NCBI RefSeq assembly: GCF_038595065.1
Contig: NZ_CP152003.1
Location: 1,716,001-1,780,000 of the forward strand
DNA length: 64,000 nt
DNA from: Sutcliffiella sp. FSL R7-0096
Lineage (GTDB): Bacteria > Bacillota > Bacilli > Bacillales > Bacillaceae_I
Direction of reading: 5' to 3'
Shown here in pieces: positions 15,305 through 24,011 of this stretch (position 1 is the first letter of the stretch; each line of letters begins with the position of its first letter). A program made the position numbers and the translations under genes. The notes beneath the pieces are model-generated. The model was not told the DNA's origin and did no database searches. It worked only from the letters and a program-made list of their open reading frames with translations.

Positions 15305-16078
15305 ATGGGCTATTACACGGGGCTTATGGCCAAAGATTGGAAAGTTTCGATGAAGGGGCAACTGCAGAGTTATCTGTTTCTCCTGATTGTCTGGATGTTC
15401 GGCGTTGCTGTCTCCTTTCGGTTGAGTGAGCCGTTGGTTGCTACGTCTATCTCCTTAACACTTATAGTCCTTCACATTGCATACATTGCAACAGATATAT
15501 TTATAAACTTTGGGAGAGAACAAAAACTAAAGCTGTGGTTGCATAACCCGAATCCTTCTTATGGCCTCCTATCTAGTAAACTGGTTATCTCCATTCTCAA
15601 TTGTCTACTATCACTATCTTTTGCGATAGGCTTATATGCGATTGCCTGTATCCTCTTCGGGGAGTCTTTTTTACAAGGAAAGTCGTTATCGGAAGCACTA
15701 GCGTTGGTTTGGTCCGTATTAGGGGTCGGTTTGTATTTGGGAGTCTGGGCTATCTTTATTTGGTCCCAATATGCTGCAGCAAAGGGCAAGAGATTTGGAT
15801 TATTGCGATTCGCCCCTATTGGATTTATCGCTTATTTTATCGTGGAGTTTCATAAAGGATTCATGATGAGCACATTGTATGAACGAATGAAAACAATCGG
15901 CAGTTTCCCAGCAGTATCTATAGGAACAAAAATAAAATACGAAACAGAGGAATACCAGGAATTTTCAATGGGGGTCTCCATAACTGAGTTTTCATTTGCA
16001 TTGGTAATATTGTTTTTACTAGTTTCGCTACTTGTGTTTTTCCTATCTGCCCGTAATGTGAAAAAAATGGAGATCTAA
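15305..16078 (+). CDS. ABC transporter permease
   Basis: About 257 residues, six hydrophobic segments, paralogous to the 13435 protein (shared KLWLHNPNPSYGLLSSKLV block). ATG 15305 is chosen because AGGAGGG precedes it; the frame is open back to 15272 without a site. Third structural component of the YtrA-controlled transporter. It is followed closely by a second, different ABC pair, probably in the same transcript. Confidence 0.8.
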   Translation: MGYYTGLMAKDWKVSMKGQLQSYLFLLIVWMFGVAVSFRLSEPLVATSISLTLIVLHIAYIATDIFINFGREQKLKLWLHNPNPSYGLLSSKLVISILNCLLSLSFAIGLYAIACILFGESFLQGKSLSEALALVWSVLGVGLYLGVWAIFIWSQYAAAKGKRFGLLRFAPIGFIAYFIVEFHKGFMMSTLYERMKTIGSFPAVSIGTKIKYETEEYQEFSMGVSITEFSFALVILFLLVSLLVFFLSARNVKKMEI

Positions 16079-16097
16079 AAAGGAGGAGTATGACAGA

Positions 16098-17015
16098 ATG
16101 AATGAAGTTGCAGTACAGCTATCGAATGTTTGTAAGGACATTGGAAGTAAAGAAATTATCAAAAATGTGTCTTTTGAAGTGTATAAGGGGGAGGTATTCG
16201 GTTTCCTTGGCCCAAACGGAGCCGGGAAAACGACCACCATCCGAATGATGGTCGGCCTAATGAATATTACATCTGGAGATATCCATATTGACGGAGTAAG
16301 TATCAAGACTGACTTTGAAAAAGCGGTCCGTCAAGTTGGGGCAATTGTCGAGAATCCGGAAATGTATAAGTTCCTTACAGGCTATCAAAACCTGAAGCAG
16401 TATGCACGGATGGTGCCTGGGGTTACGGAAGAGCGCCTTGATGAAGTAATTGAGCTGGTCGGATTGACCGGACGTATCCGTGAAAAAGTGAAGACTTATT
16501 CCTTAGGAATGAGACAGCGCTTAGGCATTGCCCAGGCCTTGCTACATAAACCGAAAGTGCTTATTCTCGACGAACCAACAAACGGATTGGACCCAGCAGG
16601 TATCCGTGAAATACGTGACTATTTGCGAAGCCTGGCAAGGGAAGAAGAGATGGCGATTGTGGTCTCTAGTCATCTATTATCCGAAATGGAACTGATGTGT
16701 GATCGAGTGGGAATCATACAGAAGGGGGAACTGATAGATATCCAGAGTATCAGGGACTTTATACAGGATGGCGGGAAAACACTTTACCAATTGGATTGCG
16801 AGTCAGCGGAAGAAGCGATGAAATTGATGCGTGAAATGGAGATACCTCATACTAAGAATGGTGGCGTGTTGCAAGTAGAGATAGAACGGGAAAGTGTACC
16901 TCTTATTATTAAGAAATTGGTAGAACGAGATATTGGTGTTTTTGAAATAAAAGAAGTAATTAAGACGCTGGAAGATAAATTCCTGGAAAAAACATCACAG
17001 GAAAGAGGTGCCTGA
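16098..17015 (+). CDS. ABC transporter ATP-binding protein, BcrA-like
   Basis: A 305-residue ATPase with Walker A GPNGAGKTT, Q-loop GAIVENPEMYKFLTG, signature YSLGMRQRLGIAQAL, Walker B LILDEPTNGLDP and the switch His in VSSHLLSEME. A C-terminal extension of about 80 residues is typical of BcrA/lantibiotic-immunity type exporters. AAAGGAGGAG lies upstream. It is paired with the permease at 17018, two bases after its stop. Role in self-defence against peptide antibiotics is inferred from the family. Confidence 0.88.
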   Translation: MNEVAVQLSNVCKDIGSKEIIKNVSFEVYKGEVFGFLGPNGAGKTTTIRMMVGLMNITSGDIHIDGVSIKTDFEKAVRQVGAIVENPEMYKFLTGYQNLKQYARMVPGVTEERLDEVIELVGLTGRIREKVKTYSLGMRQRLGIAQALLHKPKVLILDEPTNGLDPAGIREIRDYLRSLAREEEMAIVVSSHLLSEMELMCDRVGIIQKGELIDIQSIRDFIQDGGKTLYQLDCESAEEAMKLMREMEIPHTKNGGVLQVEIERESVPLIIKKLVERDIGVFEIKEVIKTLEDKFLEKTSQERGA

Positions 17016-17017
17016 CA

Positions 17018-17974
17018 ATGAAAAATCTGATTCAAAATGAACTGATTAAATGGTTTAGAAGGCCGAGTTTCTATGTGATGAGTGCGATTTTGGTGTTATT
17101 GTCCATAGTTGGAATTGTATTTACCATCATGATGGGTTCTATGCTTGATGAGGCAAGAAATCAAGGGGGAGCGCAACAATTGGGCTGGCGTGAAAGCCTG
17201 GAACAGGAGAACGAGTACCTTCAAATGACCATTCAGGAAGGATCCGGAGCAACAGAACATCTCGAGCGGCAGCTAGCTATTAATGAGCATCGCTTGGAAA
17301 ATGATTTAGAGCCCTCAACAGGCAATTCAGTTTGGACATATATGGATGAAAATCTTGGTTTGACAAGTCTTATTACCCTTTTTGTTGTTATTATTGCTGG
17401 AGGGATGATTGCCAGCGAATTTACATGGGGAACCATCAAGCTTTTGATGATCCGCCCAATCAGCAGAAGTAAGATCCTAGTGGCAAAATACTTGAGTGTA
17501 TTGGTGTTTATGGCTATTTTCATGGCGATTCTGTTTGTTACATCGTTTGTGACAGGTGCGATTGCGTTTGGGTTTGATTCCGATCCTTCTTTGCTGTATT
17601 TGGGAGGAAAGGTCTATGAGGTTCATCCGATACTTTATGTGTTTCTGAAGCTTTGTCTCCATGGATTGGGAATCATCATGTTTGCTACCATTGCTTTCAT
17701 GATTTCAAGTGTCTTCCGGAATAACTCCTTGGCAATAGGAATTTCTTTGTTCTTGCTATTTACAGGAACACAAATCACAACGCTTGTGGGTATGAAATTC
17801 GAAGCTGCGAAATTTTCTCCGTTTGCCAATATCCACTTCCAGACGTTCCTTGATGGCATGCCTGTCGTCAGCGGGGTGACCTTTTGGTTTTCCGTTGGGA
17901 TGTTCCTGGTGTATTTTGTATTGCTTCATGTGGTAAGCTTTTTGACGTTTGTGAAGCGTGATATAGCTGCTTAA
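17018..17974 (+). CDS. ABC-2 type permease, BcrB/YxlG-like
   Basis: A 318-residue membrane protein with six hydrophobic segments and a long extracellular loop between the first two (about residues 40-115, rich in Glu and Gln), as in ABC-2 permeases of the bacitracin-resistance type. The TWGTIKLLMIRPISRSKILVAK motif after the second helix (read in two parts in the protein) is a hallmark of the family. AAAGGAGGTG precedes it within the ATPase gene's end. It closes the six-gene cluster. Confidence 0.85.
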   Translation: MKNLIQNELIKWFRRPSFYVMSAILVLLSIVGIVFTIMMGSMLDEARNQGGAQQLGWRESLEQENEYLQMTIQEGSGATEHLERQLAINEHRLENDLEPSTGNSVWTYMDENLGLTSLITLFVVIIAGGMIASEFTWGTIKLLMIRPISRSKILVAKYLSVLVFMAIFMAILFVTSFVTGAIAFGFDSDPSLLYLGGKVYEVHPILYVFLKLCLHGLGIIMFATIAFMISSVFRNNSLAIGISLFLLFTGTQITTLVGMKFEAAKFSPFANIHFQTFLDGMPVVSGVTFWFSVGMFLVYFVLLHVVSFLTFVKRDIAA

Positions 17975-18000
17975 GTATAGTAAGTGTTTTAAGATGCAGT

Positions 18001-18034
18001 CGGCTGCTCCAGTATGGGGTGGTCGTTTTTTTTT
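18001..18034 (+). terminator. Terminator of ABC cluster
   Basis: CGGCTGCTCC pairs with GGGGTGGTCG (ten pairs, several G-U), followed by nine T. Confidence 0.7.
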
Positions 18035-18243
18035 GCTTGAGTTATAGGACAGACATAAAGAGTGTGTGTCAAAGCCCGTAGCCTCATCGGAAAAGCATGA
18101 AAGGTAACAGAGAGGGAGTCTCAAAGCTAACGGCTATAACACCATTAAGAAATAGTGTAAGGAATAAGCATAGGTGGTATAAAAACTATAAGACACGCTT
18201 GTCCATAATTTTGACCTAGAATTAAATAAAGTAGGTGATCAGG

Positions 18244-18498
18244 ATGGAGTTAGTGAATATCTCTTATAGAAAAAAAGGGCAGATACTCGGTTTTTTTGAT
18301 AAGTTTCCTCATTCGAAGGTACTTTTTTCGCCAATAAAGAAGTACTACTTCATTTCCTATGTATATTGGGATGACCGGGATTCAGTCGTGTCACAAGAAG
18401 ATTTAGAAAAGATGGAATTGCTTTTTAACAGTTATATGGGAAGAGAAGCGTTCTACCGGAAAAGAAGAAGTTCAGGGGGGATGGGTAACACGTCTTAA
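18244..18498 (+). CDS. Hypothetical conserved small protein
   Basis: About 84 residues, unrecognised. It has a beta-rich N-terminal half (KVLFSPIKKYYFISYVYW) and a helical middle (SQEDLEKMELLFNSYMGREAF), then an Arg/Gly-rich tail. No signal or membrane segment. AGGTGATCAGG lies before ATG 18244. It converges with the DUF2269 gene. The 200 bases before it (18036-18243) contain no gene and only faint similarity to the dispersed repeat. Confidence 0.5.
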   Translation: MELVNISYRKKGQILGFFDKFPHSKVLFSPIKKYYFISYVYWDDRDSVVSQEDLEKMELLFNSYMGREAFYRKRRSSGGMGNTS

Positions 18499-18568
18499 TC
18501 AATATAGGCCAACACCTCCGCTTGCTTTTCGCTTCTTTCTTGATGGTGCAAAGGGGATGACCTATAGA

Positions 18569-19024
18569 TCAAGATGGTTTGATGATCATTAAGATGAAAA
18601 TGATAAAAGCTAATAGAATAGTCAGCCAATAAAGGTTGCTTACTTTGTGGAGTGCGCTTGTCTGTGTAGCTGGCAACTGGGTGGATGCTCGGTTGTCAGG
18701 ATGTAAAAGCCAACGTTGAAGATCACAAAGGGCGGGTGAAATAAAGCCAATTACAATGACTTGGATACTAAGGTAAAGGACAAGGGAGCCGAATAGCCAT
18801 AATTGGAGAATGGAGCCATAGTTGCCAAAGAGGACGAGAAGAATCCCGGTAATAACTGCAAGTGTTCCGCCAATTTTCGGGAAGTAGTCCAGCTTGTGTT
18901 GAAGGAGGACATTGTGACGGAGATCTGATATGGTTTGATGTTTCCTGAGCAGGATCGTTCCGAAAAAAGTGGGAGCAATCCCAATGATTGCAACCAAAAC
19001 ATGAATAAGCACAAGCCATTTCAT
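18569..19024 (-). CDS. DUF2269 family membrane protein
   Basis: About 151 residues with four membrane helices. The opening MKWLVLIHVLVAIIGIAPTF, the KLDYFPKIGG segment and the hydrophobic pattern match DUF2269. The start is the ATG after GGGGGGATGCCT; a longer frame begins six codons upstream inside that site. Function unknown for the family. It lies downstream of argS on the same strand with a 76-base gap. Confidence 0.75.
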   Translation of the reverse strand: MKWLVLIHVLVAIIGIAPTFFGTILLRKHQTISDLRHNVLLQHKLDYFPKIGGTLAVITGILLVLFGNYGSILQLWLFGSLVLYLSIQVIVIGFISPALCDLQRWLLHPDNRASTQLPATQTSALHKVSNLYWLTILLAFIIFILMIIKPS

Positions 19025-19100
19025 AGGCATCCCCCCAATCATATTGTTACTTCAATATATGAGGGGGATGGAGGTTTCATGTTTTTATAGCAAATTTACT

Positions 19101-20789
19101 TTACATTTCTTGTGGAGCTTGAATACCAAGTAAACGAAGTGATTCCTTAATTGTGATGACTGTTGCGGCCACAAGTGCGAGTCTTGTGGTTTTTTCATCA
19201 TCCTCTGTCAAGAACTTAACGTGCCCGTACCAGCTGTTGAAGCTTTGGCAGATATCCACGATATGCTTGGCAAGTACAGATGGATCAAAATTTGTGTTCG
19301 CCTTTTCAATCATAGCTGGGAATTCATGCAAAAGCTTGGTTAATTCCCATGAATAAGAGTCCTTTAATCCACTATTGACAGCCACTGGCGTCCAATTTCC
19401 TTTCTTAAGAATGGAATTGGCACGGGCATAGGTGTACTGGACGTATGGGCCGGTTTCTCCTTCGAACTTCAACATATCTTCCAGGGAAAACTCAACTGAA
19501 TTCAAACGGTAATTTTTCAAATCATGAAATATAATTGCTCCCACTCCGACTAGTTTGGCAACTTCGCCTTTATTAGGAAGGTTTGGATTTTTGCTCTCAA
19601 TGTTATCCAGAGCGAGCTGGATGGCTTCTGTGATGACTTCTTCGAGCAATACGACTTTACCTTTTCTTGTGGACATCTTTTTGCCCTCTTTCAATAGTAA
19701 CCCAAAAGGTACATGGTGCATTTCTTCCGCCCAAGCAAAATCTGCTTTCTTCAATACAGCTTTCACTTGCTGAAAATGAACGGATTGCTCCTGCCCTACG
19801 ATATATAGCGCTTTTGAGAAGTTATATACCTGCTTTCTATAAAGTGCTGCTGCAAGATCCCTTGTTGCGTATAGTGTGGCACCATCCGACTTTTTAATAA
19901 GACAAGGTGGGAGGGGAGTACTCTCCTCCAGCTCGACAACCTCTGCGCCTTCTGATTCTACGAGCAACCCTTTTTGCTCCAATAGTCTGACTACAGCTTC
20001 CATCTTATCGTTAAAAAAAGCCTCGCCATTATAAGAATTAAACGTCACGCCAAGAAGTTGATAGATTTTATTAAATTCCTTTAAAGATTCCTCTCTAAAC
20101 CATCTCCATAGACTTAGTGCCTGTTCATTGCCATCCTCAAGCTGCTTGAACCAATAGCGTCCTTCGTCATTTAAAGTCGTGTTGTTCGAAGCCTCCTCAT
20201 GAAATTTCACGTATAACTTTAATAATTCGGGAATGGGATTAGACTTTACCTTTACTTCCTCTCCCCATTTCAAATATGCCGCAATCAGTTTGCCAAATTG
20301 TGTCCCCCAATCTCCGAGATAATTGATTCGCACTGTCTGATAACCGCACTTTTCCAAAATGTTAGCAATGGAATTCCCTATTACAGTCGAGCGAAGATGT
20401 CCCATGGAGAAAGGTTTAGCGATGTTAGGAGACGAGAGGTCCAATACAATGTTTTCCCCATTGCCGATATCAAGTTTTCCATATTGATCTTTTAGCTCTA
20501 ATATTGTTTGAACGACTTTTTGCTGAAAAATATCCTTTTTGAAAAAGAAGTTAATATAGGGTCCGACAGCCTCGGTTTTATCCAACCAAGGACTTTTCAA
20601 TGTGTCAGTGAGTTCCAATGCAATGTGGGCTGGTGCTTTTCTTTTTTGTTTAGCAAGCTCAAAGCATGGAAAGGCAAGGTCTCCATGATGAGTATGTTTT
20701 GGTTTTTCCAATAAGCTTGTAATATGTGTTATTGTAAGTTCCGGAATCGCTTGATGAAGGGTTTCCGCTGCAATGCTGATCAGTTTCAA
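19101..20789 (-). CDS. argS: Arginyl-tRNA synthetase
   Basis: About 562 residues, a class I synthetase that charges tRNA-Arg. It has the N-terminal Add-1 domain (HHGDLAFPCF), a HIGH-type motif (SSPNIAKPFSMGHLRST), the KMSK-type loop as KMSTRKGKVV and the C-terminal DALR anticodon-binding domain (GPYVQYTYARANSIL). It resembles the second, T-box-controlled ArgS found in some Bacillaceae more than the housekeeping B. subtilis ArgS. TTG 20789 lies 9 bases after AAAGGAG; the ATG at 20798 directly abuts that site and is a poorer start. An Arg-specific T-box lies far upstream (21374-21646), with two repeat blocks in between. Confidence 0.93.
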   Translation of the reverse strand: MKLISIAAETLHQAIPELTITHITSLLEKPKHTHHGDLAFPCFELAKQKRKAPAHIALELTDTLKSPWLDKTEAVGPYINFFFKKDIFQQKVVQTILELKDQYGKLDIGNGENIVLDLSSPNIAKPFSMGHLRSTVIGNSIANILEKCGYQTVRINYLGDWGTQFGKLIAAYLKWGEEVKVKSNPIPELLKLYVKFHEEASNNTTLNDEGRYWFKQLEDGNEQALSLWRWFREESLKEFNKIYQLLGVTFNSYNGEAFFNDKMEAVVRLLEQKGLLVESEGAEVVELEESTPLPPCLIKKSDGATLYATRDLAAALYRKQVYNFSKALYIVGQEQSVHFQQVKAVLKKADFAWAEEMHHVPFGLLLKEGKKMSTRKGKVVLLEEVITEAIQLALDNIESKNPNLPNKGEVAKLVGVGAIIFHDLKNYRLNSVEFSLEDMLKFEGETGPYVQYTYARANSILKKGNWTPVAVNSGLKDSYSWELTKLLHEFPAMIEKANTNFDPSVLAKHIVDICQSFNSWYGHVKFLTEDDEKTTRLALVAATVITIKESLRLLGIQAPQEM

Positions 20790-20828
20790 ATGGAACATCT
20801 CCTTTTTTTTGAGGTGCTATTAATAACC

Positions 20829-20957
20829 GCTGTTGATTTCAGGACCGGGCTTGACTTATCCAAGTGGCGCATGCGGATCCTCCCGTAGGACCAGGAAAGC
20901 TGCGAAGCGATACGGAGCATTTTCGAGGAGTCTAGGTCCTTTGCTTCAATCAACAGC
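20829..20957 (-). repeat. Dispersed repeat family, reverse copy
   Basis: Read on the minus strand it begins GTTGATTGAAGCAAAGGAC, continues with TAGACTCC and ends AAATCAACAGCGG, matching the ends and first block of the copy at 6674. It is in the argS leader, between the minisatellite and the start codon, oriented with argS. Confidence 0.65.
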
Positions 20958-20974
20958 TAGAAGACACTATAAAC

Positions 20975-21332
20975 TATGACGACTGACTTCTGCTTATTTC
21001 GGTTCCTGGTGGTTCCATAGGGCCTCTATGACGACTGACATACGCTTTTTTCTGGTACTGGTGGTTCCATAGGGCCTCTATGACGACTGACATACGCTTT
21101 TTTCTGGTACTGGTGGTTCCATAGGGCCTCTATGACGACTGACATACGCTTATTTCGGTTCCTGGTGGTTCCATAGGGCCTCTATGACGACTGACATACG
21201 CTTATTTCGGGTACAGGTGGTTCCATAGGGCCTCTATGACGACTGACATACGCTTTTTTCTGGTACTGGTGGTTCCATAGGGCCTCTATGACGACTGACT
21301 TACGCTTATTTCGGGTACAGGTGGTTCCATAC
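20975..21332. repeat. 52-bp minisatellite, about 6.9 units
   Basis: Seven head-to-tail units, starting at 20975, 21027, 21079, 21131, 21183, 21235 and 21287 (last one partial). Each has TATGACGACTGAC at one end and GGTGGTTCCATAGGGCCTC at the other; CATAG-GGCCT-CTATG forms a small hairpin across each unit border. Units differ only in a short middle segment with three variants in the order B-A-A-B-C-A-C. There are no unique spacers, so it is not a CRISPR array. It lies between the T-box terminator and argS. Confidence 0.93.
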
Positions 21333-21373
21333 AATACTTAATCTTCTTTAACAGGACGTATTTTTAAGAATAT

Positions 21374-21646
21374 AAAAAAGCCCGTCTCTTCAATTGGATT
21401 GAAGAGACGAGCTTGCTTCTTGTGCCCGCGGTACCACTCTAATTGCCTTCTTATCAGGAAAGCCACTTTTCGTCCGTATGGGGGACTTACCCATTCATCT
21501 CTAAAGTGCGCTTCGTTTCATAGACTTTTCAGCAGGCTTTCACCATCCCTGCTTCGCTTCATTTGCCATCTATGAACTACTCTCTTTATCATTGATGATT
21601 TTATATATGTTTGAAAATATTATACATAAGATTTTGGGAGATGCAA
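21374..21646 (-). promoter_or_regulatory. T-box riboswitch, Arg-specific (specifier CGC), with promoter
   Basis: On the minus strand TTGCAT (21646-21641), 16 bases and TATAAT (21624-21619) form the promoter. The leader then has a stem I with AAAG/CUUU base, a UUCAUAGA/UCUAUGAA upper stem and a specifier loop ACGAAGCGCA, giving CGC (21510-21508), an Arg codon, by alignment with the glyQS loop. The conserved T-box GUGGUACCGCGGGC is at 21437-21424. A strong terminator stem (CGTCTCTTCAAT / ATTGAAGAGACG) and T run end it at 21374. Uncharged tRNA-Arg should favour read-through into argS. Confidence 0.9.
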
Positions 21647-21835
21647 CTATTCTTTTTTCCTGGCTTTTGCCTGGTTTATTTTTTGTTCTTCTGGAGTTGG
21701 AGGAATAAAGATATTCAACATCTCATCGAGTTCTTGACTTAGCCTTACCGTTTCAACAGAGGTTAATCCGGTTTTAATTGCTGTCTTTACCATTTGATCA
21801 CGCTTCTTTTCTACGGCAAGTTCTACGAGTTTCAT
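21647..21835 (-). CDS. Spo0E-family aspartyl-phosphate phosphatase
   Basis: About 62 residues with the Spo0E pattern: EKKRDQMVKTAIKTGLTS and the signature SQELDEMLN. Members dephosphorylate Spo0A~P and so delay sporulation. The ATG at 21835 follows GAGGGAG by 8 bases; two longer starts are less likely. The C-terminal tail (PTPEEQKINQAKARKKE) is a charged extension. The gene's stop touches the -35 of the argS T-box promoter. Upstream at 22031-22070 are two Spo0A boxes. Confidence 0.85.
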   Translation of the reverse strand: MKLVELAVEKKRDQMVKTAIKTGLTSVETVRLSQELDEMLNIFIPPTPEEQKINQAKARKKE

Positions 21836-22030
21836 CTTCATCACTCCCTCAGCACGATTTCCTATATTCACGATTTCCTATATTATAGATGATATAAACC
21901 TGTAAGAAAATAGGCTATGTGTAAAAAGAAGGCATTTTAGTAAAAAACATAGCATAGGAAAAATGAGTATTTTTAATACTGCTTTAAAGTATGTTTATAT
22001 TGGCGTTTTATCCTGTTGCAGTTTGTTCTT

Positions 22031-22070
22031 TTTAGTCAAAAAATAGATGCGGACCTCTTGTTTTGTCGAA
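22031..22070. promoter_or_regulatory. Two Spo0A boxes
   Basis: TTTTGTCGAA (22061-22070) matches the Spo0A consensus TTTTGTCRAA exactly; TTTAGTCAAA (22031-22040) matches nine of ten, same strand, 30 bp away. They lie in the 360-base gap between the divergent Spo0E-like gene and the gene at 22197. The rest of this gap is AT-rich and has no gene. Confidence 0.6.
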
Positions 22071-22196
22071 GGGGAGGAATCAGGCATTTATCATAGAATA
22101 CTTTATACATAGTTAAAAAAGAAGGGCAATGAGTGGCATGTAGAGCTGGTGATGTTCATAAATTGAAGGAAAGGTATTATAGGAGGGGGTTATACG

Positions 22197-22460
22197 ATGA
22201 AAGCTAAAGTGGAAACTGTGGAGAAAATGAATGTCTATGCAAATGAGCTAGTCAAGATGATCGTCAAGGATGGTCAATCCCTCCAGGAGGAGAAGCTAAG
22301 AATTGCTTTTGAAAATGTAGTACGGGCCATGGTAGATATGACCAATATTCAATTAGACCGTGAGAAAGACACAAACGACACACTTAAAACAACCCTAAGC
22401 AGGATGAAAATCGCCCACAACTGCATAAACCAAAACGCCTCATCCAGTAAACAACCATAA
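22197..22460 (+). CDS. Hypothetical protein near Spo0A boxes
   Basis: An 87-residue, mostly helical protein, unrecognised. The N-terminal part (VEKMNVYANELVKMIVKDG) and a MVDMTNIQLDREKDTNDTLK segment suggest a helical bundle or coiled coil. AGGAGGGGG precedes the ATG, a very strong ribosome binding site. It is downstream of a perfect Spo0A box, so it may be expressed at the onset of sporulation. No membrane segment. Confidence 0.6.
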   Translation: MKAKVETVEKMNVYANELVKMIVKDGQSLQEEKLRIAFENVVRAMVDMTNIQLDREKDTNDTLKTTLSRMKIAHNCINQNASSSKQP

Positions 22461-22496
22461 GATACCCCTTTTATTTTCAAGTAATTCCAACGGAAA

Positions 22497-22750
22497 GAGC
22501 CCTTGTCGATTCCAGGGCTCTCAGACTGTACACAACACCACTTATTTTTATATTTGTATGTAATTGGTTCCAGGCGCTTTGCTTATCCACAGGGCGGTCC
22601 GTAAGCCTCCTCACTCCGTTGTGGGGTCTTACCTGTCCCGAGGGAGTCTGGGCGCCTTCTTCCACTACGATCAACATGGGTAGTGCATATTCCTTTGAGA
22701 TTATACTTTGTTTACACACTGAAACCCTGGCAGAGATCAGGGCTCTTTTC
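22497..22750. repeat. Compound repeat: hairpin arms flanking a reverse dispersed-repeat copy
   Basis: The outer arms (22497-22541 and 22708-22750) are related inverted copies of a segment ending in a CCCTGG...AGGGCTC hairpin. Between them, about 22555-22680, lies a minus-strand copy of the dispersed repeat with GTTGATC, GACTCCCTCGGGACAG, TAAGACCCC and GAGGAGGCTTACGG. The arms may serve as terminators for the convergent genes at 22460 and 22758. No gene is seen in the segment. Confidence 0.55.
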
Positions 22751-22757
22751 ATATATA

Positions 22758-23537
22758 CTACTTAAGAGTTCGTATGAATTCTCTGGTGATTGCATTCAGT
22801 TCGTTTGGGAATTTTGTAGGAATTTGGTGTTTGGCTCCCGAAACATAAACGACTTTGGTATCTGGGAGAGATGCAATGAACTCTTTTTGATAATGATGTA
22901 CATAGTAGTCCATTTCTCCATATATGAGGAGTAGTGGAGCGGTGATATCCCGCAGTTTTGCTGAACAATCGTAGGTTAAACCTTCTTTGTAGTATTGATA
23001 AAGGGTGTTTGCATCTGTCTTTTTAAAATAAGTTGCCATTTCCTCAGCGAATTTTTTTGAATACGAATGTGCTGAAGCAATTGTCTTTGAAATAATACCC
23101 ATCCCATTACATTGTGCGACCAGGATTCCAAGAAGGAACTCACTATAAAGGAGCATGCTATCAACTTTTGGAAAGGCACCAATCAATAAAAGGCCTTCAA
23201 CAAGATTTGGATAGTTCAGACTGGTTTCAAGTGCGATGGAAGCACCATTAGAATACCCGCAAATGATTACTTTAGAAATTTTTAGCTGTTCACACACATC
23301 TGAAATATCTCTGGCCAGTAAGGAAAAGCGGATGGGATATTCACCATTTTCGCTTTTTCCATTACCGCGCAAGTCAATGTATAAAAGTCGAAAATGATTT
23401 GATAATGGTAATTGTTGCTTAAAGGTGATATGCCCCATTCCAGGGGGGTGAATAAAAAGAATGGTCTTTGGCCCTCTCCCTATTAAACGATAGAATATCT
23501 TCACATTGTCCCTTGTATGGACATACCCCATAAACAA
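22758..23537 (-). CDS. Alpha/beta hydrolase
   Basis: A 259-residue alpha/beta-hydrolase fold protein. The oxyanion segment is IHPPGMGH, the nucleophile elbow GYSNGAS, the acid is probably the Asp in YGEMDYYV and the catalytic His is in SGAKHQIP. The N-terminal YVHTRDNVKIFYRLIGRGP is typical of small esterase/haloperoxidase-like members. The substrate is unknown. It starts immediately after the upstream membrane protein gene (stop at 23538), so the two are translated as a unit. Confidence 0.85.
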   Translation of the reverse strand: MFMGYVHTRDNVKIFYRLIGRGPKTILFIHPPGMGHITFKQQLPLSNHFRLLYIDLRGNGKSENGEYPIRFSLLARDISDVCEQLKISKVIICGYSNGASIALETSLNYPNLVEGLLLIGAFPKVDSMLLYSEFLLGILVAQCNGMGIISKTIASAHSYSKKFAEEMATYFKKTDANTLYQYYKEGLTYDCSAKLRDITAPLLLIYGEMDYYVHHYQKEFIASLPDTKVVYVSGAKHQIPTKFPNELNAITREFIRTLK

Positions 23538-24011
23538 TCAATCCTCCTGTATCTTCCTATTCTCCACAAATAAGATAATTCCTCTAACTGTAAAGCCGAT
23601 CAACAATCCAGGGATGACAAAAAGCATTGGCATGAATACGGGACCGAACAAAATACCAAAGAGTTTTATTTTTCCTGAGAGCATCAGTCCGACCGTCACC
23701 ATGTAAGCGCAGCTGACAAATGGAAGATAGGAATATGGTGCTTTTCCTCCACCAGCATCTTTGAAGGCATCCCACATGGAAAAAAAGTATAAACATGGGT
23801 AAAACATCAGCCAAAGGTAATTTGCCTCAAGGAATGAACGTTCAATCTCCCCATTAAAACTGTACATGATAATTGAATTGAAATTTGCTAGAACATTAAT
23901 AAGGAATTCCAAAAATATGAACACAAGCCCCTTGATATACTTCCTGTTGAGTAATTGGCCAAAGCCAGGTAAGGCGATACTCCATAATAGACGTTCAAGA
24001 GATTTATTCAT
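23538..24011 (-). CDS. Multi-pass membrane protein, TM2-like
   Basis: A 157-residue protein with about four hydrophobic segments. The opening SIALPGFGQLLNRKYIKGLV resembles the G-x-G-x-x-Y/L-x-G pattern of TM2-like membrane proteins. A YPCLYFFSMWDAF segment follows. Function unknown. It is the first gene of a two-gene operon with the hydrolase. Confidence 0.6.
   Translation of the reverse strand: MNKSLERLLWSIALPGFGQLLNRKYIKGLVFIFLEFLINVLANFNSIIMYSFNGEIERSFLEANYLWLMFYPCLYFFSMWDAFKDAGGGKAPYSYLPFVSCAYMVTVGLMLSGKIKLFGILFGPVFMPMLFVIPGLLIGFTVRGIILFVENRKIQED

Noticed and set aside
18036-18230. Further copy of the dispersed repeat
   Set aside because: Only short scattered matches (GAGACTCC-like, GAGGCTACGG-like on the minus strand) remain, with neither end; too weak to call.
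20975-21332. Possible CRISPR array
   Set aside because: Units are directly contiguous with no unique spacers; variation is limited to three versions of a short middle segment and no cas genes are near.
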